From contig JANYGR010000260.1 of assembly GCA_025359355.1 (NCBI GenBank), positions 1 through 20,032 on the forward strand: a stretch of 20,032 bases of DNA. Reading direction: 5' to 3'. Source of the stretch: Bacteroidota bacterium (lineage in GTDB: Bacteria; Bacteroidota; Bacteroidia; B-17B0; Aurantibacillaceae). The notes beneath the pieces were generated by a model. That model did no database searches. It was not told where the DNA came from and saw nothing but the letters and a program-made list of their open reading frames with translations. Both the position numbers and the translations under genes were made by a program. Of this stretch, positions 17,046 through 20,032 are shown piece by piece; the stretch's first letter is position 1, and the number at the start of each line of letters is the position of its first letter.

Positions 17046-17397
17046 GATATTTATTTTATTGTTTTAAGTTACAAATTTTAGGTTTGAATGTTTAGCGCTG
17101 TTTAAAACTTTTGACGCTCAAATTCTTTACAAATCTAAATGGAAATTAAAGCAAATGATTGCTATAAATTGTAGCATTATCAAAAATAGCAATGTTTAAA
17201 GGGGTTTTAGGCGTAAAAAAATATTTAAATACAACCCAAAACAAGACAAATTAAGAACCCTGTTGAATAATAAATTTTAGTCTCCAAACCAAAAAACAAT
17301 ATTTTTTTAGTAAAATGAACTGTGAATTAAAAAAAAGTATATATTTGCGGACTGTTTTTATAAAATGAGTTAGTACGCTAACAAAAAATATAAAAAA
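17046..17397. other. Intergenic region between divergent recA and tRNA-Pro
   Basis: These 352 A+T-rich bases hold no credible gene. For recA (minus) there is one -7-like box TAGATTTG (plus-strand CAAATCTA, 17130-17137) but no well-spaced TTTG; the nearest is 14 bases away. For the tRNA (plus) there is the TATATTTG box at 17340-17347. No palindromic SOS-type operator, repeat or RNA fold stands out. Confidence 0.6.
17316..17347 (+). promoter_or_regulatory. Promoter of tRNA-Pro
   Basis: A consensus -7 element TATATTTG (17340-17347) lies 50 bases before the tRNA. A degenerate TTTAG stretch ending at 17320 falls at the right distance for a -33 element (19 bases) but is not TTTG. The start would be near 17352, giving a 5' leader of about 45 bases to be removed by processing. 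Confidence 0.5.
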
Positions 17398-17471
17398 CGG
17401 GGTGTAGCGTAGCCCGGTATCGCGCCACGTTTGGGACGTGGAGGCCGTCAGTTCGAATCTGGCCACCCCGA
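17398..17471 (+). tRNA. tRNA-Pro (anticodon UGG)
   Basis: A full cloverleaf can be drawn. The acceptor stem is CGGGGTG/CACCCCG with discriminator A, and the C1-G72 pair is typical of bacterial tRNA-Pro. The D arm is GCG...CGC and the anticodon stem CCACG/CGTGG has loop TTTGGGA, giving anticodon TGG. The variable loop is 5 bases and the T arm is GTCAG-TTCGAAT-CTGGC. CCA is not encoded; A is followed by CAAAG. The intrinsic terminator starts two bases after the tRNA. The 3' part of this gene recurs downstream of the following GIY-YIG gene. Confidence 0.95.
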
Positions 17472-17511
17472 CAAAGCCTTTGCAATTGCAGAGGCTTTTT
17501 TTATGATGTTT
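17465..17511 (+). repeat. 47-bp direct repeat, upstream copy (tRNA 3' end, terminator, first codons of the GIY-YIG gene)
   Basis: This copy runs from the acceptor-stem ACCCCGA of tRNA-Pro through the terminator to ATGATGTTT, the first three codons of the GIY-YIG gene. It is identical in all 47 bases to 17790-17836, 325 bases further on. The repeat therefore begins inside the tRNA and ends inside the coding region. Confidence 0.93.
17473..17502 (+). terminator. Intrinsic terminator of tRNA-Pro (copy 1)
   Basis: A 26-base near-perfect inverted repeat (AAAGCCTTTGCAA pairing with TTGCAGAGGCTTT, one G-T pair) is followed by a seven-T run. It ends directly before the ATGATG of the nuclease gene, so the mRNA of that gene must come from read-through of this terminator. 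Confidence 0.88.
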
Positions 17512-17757
17512 AAAGTATATATTTTATATAGTGATTCTCTAAAGAAATTTTACACAGGATTTACTAGTGATATAGAGCAACGGCTTTTACTTCATAATGA
17601 AGGCAAAAACCATTTTTCTAAAAAAGGAATTCCATGGAGACTCATCAAATATTTTGATATTGAACTTAACTCTGAAGCTTTAAAACTTGAAAAACTAATA
17701 AAGAAAAATGGCGCTAAACGTTATTTAGAAAGAAATAATATTGAATACAGTATTTAA
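17503..17757 (+). CDS. Small GIY-YIG nuclease-domain protein
   Basis: The 84-residue protein is a lone GIY-YIG domain of the short UPF0213-like kind. Motif residues are VYIL and YTG (for GIY and YIG) in FKVYILYSDSLKKFYTGFTSD, the catalytic Arg in IEQRLLLHNEG, and a later Glu in the SEALKLEKLIKK helix. Such proteins are predicted endonucleases with one metal-bound active site. ATG 17503 (or the next codon, 17506) is chosen. A longer reading from a TTG at 17431 would translate the tRNA and terminator (HPDKAFAIAEAFF) and is not real. The gene sits between two copies of a tRNA 3' tail, and its stop codon is one base before the second tRNA-like piece. There is no SD and no promoter of its own; transcription by read-through from tRNA-Pro is likely. 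Confidence 0.83.
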   Translation: MMFKVYILYSDSLKKFYTGFTSDIEQRLLLHNEGKNHFSKKGIPWRLIKYFDIELNSEALKLEKLIKKNGAKRYLERNNIEYSI

Positions 17758-17758
17758 A

Positions 17759-17789
17759 CCGTCAGTTCTCACGCTATAGCGTGATGGCT
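17759..17789 (+). pseudogene. tRNA-Pro T-arm remnant carrying a palindrome
   Basis: CCGTCAGTTC (17759-17768) copies the start of the tRNA-Pro T arm (17445-17454). Then, instead of GAATCTGGCC, there are 21 different bases: a 16-bp perfect palindrome (TCACGCTATAGCGTGA, 17769-17784) and TGGCT. GTCA and TGGC can still pair as the outer T-stem. The 47-bp repeat with the acceptor-stem end follows directly. It is not a functional tRNA because the 5' half is missing. Confidence 0.75.
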
Positions 17790-17836
17790 ACCCCGACAAA
17801 GCCTTTGCAATTGCAGAGGCTTTTTTTATGATGTTT
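17790..17836 (+). repeat. 47-bp direct repeat, downstream copy
   Basis: This copy is identical to 17465-17511: ACCCCGA of the tRNA end, the hairpin terminator and ATGATGTTT. The ATG here opens only about 21 codons before a TAG and shows no GIY-YIG similarity, so it is a passive end of the unit. Confidence 0.93.
17798..17827 (+). terminator. Intrinsic terminator (copy 2), after the GIY-YIG gene
   Basis: The same 26-base inverted repeat and seven T's as at 17473-17502. It would end transcripts that read through the first copy and carry the nuclease gene. Confidence 0.88.
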
Positions 17837-17942
17837 TTCATAAAACCCTTTACTACACTTAACAAGTCGTTGTTTAAAATGGAAAAATTTTAGTCTTCAT
17901 TTTATTAGTAAAAACCCTTACTTCGTGTAAAACAACAATACT

Positions 17943-19310
17943 ATGCGCGTACATTTAATTGCTATTGGCGGAAGTGCCATGCACAATATGGCTTTGGCTT
18001 TACATGAAAAGGGATTTAAGGTAACTGGTAGCGACGATGAAATAAATGAGCCATCAAAAACTCGTTTAAAAAATGTGGGGATTTTACCTGAAGAAATAGG
18101 CTGGTTTCCAGCAAAAATAACAGCCGACATCGATGCAATCATACTAGGAATGCACGCTCGTGAAGATAATCCAGAATTAGTAAAAGCAAAGGAATTAGGA
18201 TTAAAAGTATATTCATATCCCGAATATATTTATGAAGCCACTAAAGACAAAACTCGCGTAGTAATTGGTGGTAGCCACGGCAAAACTACCATTACTGCTA
18301 TGATTTTACATGTATTAAATTTTCATAAAATAGATACTGATTATATGGTTGGTGCTCAATTAGAAGGTTTTTCGACAATGGTAAAATTAACAAAAGACGC
18401 ACCAATAGCGATAATTGAAGGCGATGAGTATTTAGCTTCACCGATTGATCGACGTCCAAAATTTCATTTATACAAGCCCAACATAGCTATATTAAGCGGT
18501 ATAGCTTGGGATCATATTAATGTGTTTCCAACGTTCGAAAATTACGTGAGTCAATTTGAACAATTCGTAAATTTAATTGAACCTAATGGTTATTTATTTT
18601 ATTGTCATTCTGATGTAGAGCTATGTAAAGTAGCTGAAAAATCAGGCATTAGGAACCATATTACAAAAATGGCTTATGATATTCCGAAACATCATATCAA
18701 AAATGGTATCACCTATATCGAAGAAAATGAAACTGTTATTCCGTTACAAATTTTCGGAAATCATAATTTATTGAATTTAAATGCAGCTCGTTTAGCCTGT
18801 AATCAATTAGGCATAACTGATGCGAAATTTTACGATGCCATACAATCCTTCACGGGGGCTTCAAAGCGACTAGAGCTTGTTTTTAAAAATGCACATTTTT
18901 CGTTTTATAAAGATTTTGCACATTCACCATCTAAGCTAAAAGCCACTACTCAAGCGGTAAAACAGCAATTTGATAATCGTAAAATAATTGCTTGTATGGA
19001 ATTACACACATTCAGTAGTTTAAACGAAACATTTTTAGCTGAGTATAATGGCGCTATGAATGATGCTGACGAGGCTATAGTCTATTTTAATCCACACACC
19101 ATCGAACATAAAAAATTAAAAGCAATTACGCCCGAACAAGTGATGCACTATTTTAATCGCAAAGATTTAAAAGTATTTACCGAGAGTGAAACACTGGTAA
19201 ATTATTTAAAATCACAATCATTAAAAGATGCTGTATTATTAATGATGAGCTCTGGAAACTTTGATGGGATTGACTTTAAACACTTATCAACTGAATTGCT
19301 CATAAATTAA
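17943..19310 (+). CDS. mpl: Mur ligase family protein, Mpl-like
   Basis: The 455-residue cytoplasmic ligase has all three Mur domains. The N-terminal Rossmann-like part starts MRVHLIAIGGSAMHNMALALHEKGFKVTGSDDEI. The central ATPase carries the P-loop GGSHGKTT (109-116), IEGDEYLASP and GIAWDHINVFPTFENY. The C-terminal domain has GASKRLELVF and FYKDFAHSPSKLKATTQAVK. The MurC-like N-terminus with AMHNMALAL and the pattern EYLASPIDRRPKF match the Mpl group, which joins UDP-MurNAc to the recovered tripeptide L-Ala-D-Glu-meso-DAP in peptidoglycan recycling. MurC itself is a less likely alternative. ATG 17943 starts right at the conserved core. The next gene begins 22 bases after the stop. Confidence 0.85.
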   Translation: MRVHLIAIGGSAMHNMALALHEKGFKVTGSDDEINEPSKTRLKNVGILPEEIGWFPAKITADIDAIILGMHAREDNPELVKAKELGLKVYSYPEYIYEATKDKTRVVIGGSHGKTTITAMILHVLNFHKIDTDYMVGAQLEGFSTMVKLTKDAPIAIIEGDEYLASPIDRRPKFHLYKPNIAILSGIAWDHINVFPTFENYVSQFEQFVNLIEPNGYLFYCHSDVELCKVAEKSGIRNHITKMAYDIPKHHIKNGITYIEENETVIPLQIFGNHNLLNLNAARLACNQLGITDAKFYDAIQSFTGASKRLELVFKNAHFSFYKDFAHSPSKLKATTQAVKQQFDNRKIIACMELHTFSSLNETFLAEYNGAMNDADEAIVYFNPHTIEHKKLKAITPEQVMHYFNRKDLKVFTESETLVNYLKSQSLKDAVLLMMSSGNFDGIDFKHLSTELLIN

Positions 19311-19332
19311 TTTAGTACATTGAAGGAATTAT

Positions 19333-20032
19333 ATGGCAAAAAAAGTACTTAGAATAATCAATCGTTTTAATATTGGAGGTATTACTTACAATGTAAGTTA
19401 CTTGTCTAAATATTTAGAGCCGGATTACGAAACTCTTTTGGTTGGTGGTCCTGAAGAAGAAGGCGAAGATAGTTCGTTATATATTCCTCAAAACTTAGGA
19501 CTAAAACCTTTAGTACTAAAACAATTTCAAAGAGAAATAAATTTAAAAGCAGATTACGCAGCTTATAAGGAAATTAAAAAAATTATTCGGGAATTTAAAC
19601 CTGACATAGTACATACGCATGCTTCTAAAGCTGGTGCTATAGGGCGCTTAGCGGCTATACATTGTAAAGTTCCTGTTATCATTCATACCTTTCATGGCCA
19701 TGTGTTTCATTCTTATTTCGGGAAATTAAAAACAAATTTCTATAAATTAATAGAACGTTATTTGGCTCGGAAATCAACAGCAATCATAGCTATCAGTCAT
19801 AAACAAAAATCAGAATTATCAGATGTTTTTCATATCGCTCCAAAAGAAAAAATACACGTGGTGCCTTTAGGCTTTGATTTAACTAAATTTACGATTAACA
19901 AAGAACAAAACAGAAAAGCGTTTCGTGAAAAATATAATCTCAATGAAAACCAATTAGCTATTGGAATCATTGGACGTTTAGCGCCTATTAAAAATCACGA
20001 TTTATTTATTGAGGCAATTGCTTATCTCAAAC
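19333..20032 (+). CDS. Glycosyltransferase family 4, 5' part (runs off the window)
   Basis: The frame is open from ATG 19333 to the window end, 233 complete codons. The N-terminus is MAKKVLRIINRFNIGGITYNVSYL, with the glycine-rich acceptor-side loop of GT-B enzymes. It is followed by KPDIVHTHASKAGAIGRLAAIHCKVPVIIHTFHGHVFHSYF, ISHKQKSEL, VVPLGFDLTKF and IGIIGRLAPIKNHDLFIEAI. The last marks the start of the nucleotide-sugar-binding domain of GT4 enzymes. It probably transfers a sugar to a surface glycan or lipid-linked intermediate; donor and acceptor are unknown. A purine-rich GAAGGA lies a few bases before the start. It is close behind the Mpl-like gene and probably cotranscribed. Confidence 0.88.
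   Translation, partial: MAKKVLRIINRFNIGGITYNVSYLSKYLEPDYETLLVGGPEEEGEDSSLYIPQNLGLKPLVLKQFQREINLKADYAAYKEIKKIIREFKPDIVHTHASKAGAIGRLAAIHCKVPVIIHTFHGHVFHSYFGKLKTNFYKLIERYLARKSTAIIAISHKQKSELSDVFHIAPKEKIHVVPLGFDLTKFTINKEQNRKAFREKYNLNENQLAIGIIGRLAPIKNHDLFIEAIAYLK

Noticed and set aside
17046..17160. Possible SOS operator upstream of recA
   Set aside because: No convincing inverted-repeat operator could be found; only AT-rich sequence and a single -7-like box.
17251..17466. Minus-strand 71-codon frame over tRNA-Pro
   Set aside because: It overlaps a well-supported tRNA on the opposite strand and has no recognisable domain.

Overview
The window comes from a low-GC member of the Bacteroidota. The evidence is a PorP/SprF protein beside a giant SprB-repeat surface protein with a type IX secretion (T9SS) C-terminal domain, a DUF5916-type outer-membrane protein, Bacteroidota-type promoters (TTTG, then 19-20 bases, then TAnnTTTG), a bS21 gene of the Bacteroidota kind, and genes that mostly lack Shine-Dalgarno (SD) sequences. 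I cannot assign a genus.

Layout. 1-2865 (+): the 3' part of a POT-family peptide transporter, a membrane-anchored thioredoxin-like protein and an exported amidase_3-type cell-wall hydrolase, closed by a strong bidirectional terminator. 2923-4449 (-): the operon rpsU (bS21) - xerC-like recombinase - hpf, with a near-ideal promoter ahead of rpsU, a hairpin plus U-tract ending exactly at the xerC start, and a textbook SD in front of hpf. 4724-6946 (+): a DUF5916 protein with an N-terminal CBM9-like domain and a predicted C-terminal beta-barrel. 6963-7583 (-): a MarC-family membrane protein. 7706-9975 (+): an APC amino-acid permease overlapping by 4 bases a small metzincin-motif protein. 10098-15910 (+): a 1578-residue T9SS surface protein and its PorP/SprF partner, which also carries a 462-bp tandem duplication. 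15993-17045 (-): recA. 17398-17836 (+): tRNA-Pro(UGG), its terminator, a GIY-YIG nuclease gene and a second copy of the tRNA tail and terminator. 17943-20032 (+): an Mpl-like Mur ligase and the start of a GT4 glycosyltransferase.

Most of the window is housekeeping and envelope function: peptidoglycan hydrolysis and Mur-ligase activity, nutrient uptake, T9SS surface display, ribosome function and recombination. Two places stand out. One is the tRNA-Pro/GIY-YIG unit. A small nuclease gene sits between a complete tRNA 3' end and a second, altered 3' end joined to a perfect 47-bp direct repeat, and a 16-bp perfect palindrome replaces the T-loop in the second copy. It looks like a compact mobile or homing unit aimed at tRNA genes. 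The other is the rpsU-xerC-hpf operon. A perfect SD occurs only at hpf, in a lineage where bS21 is known to help hide the anti-SD, which suggests selective control of the hibernation factor.
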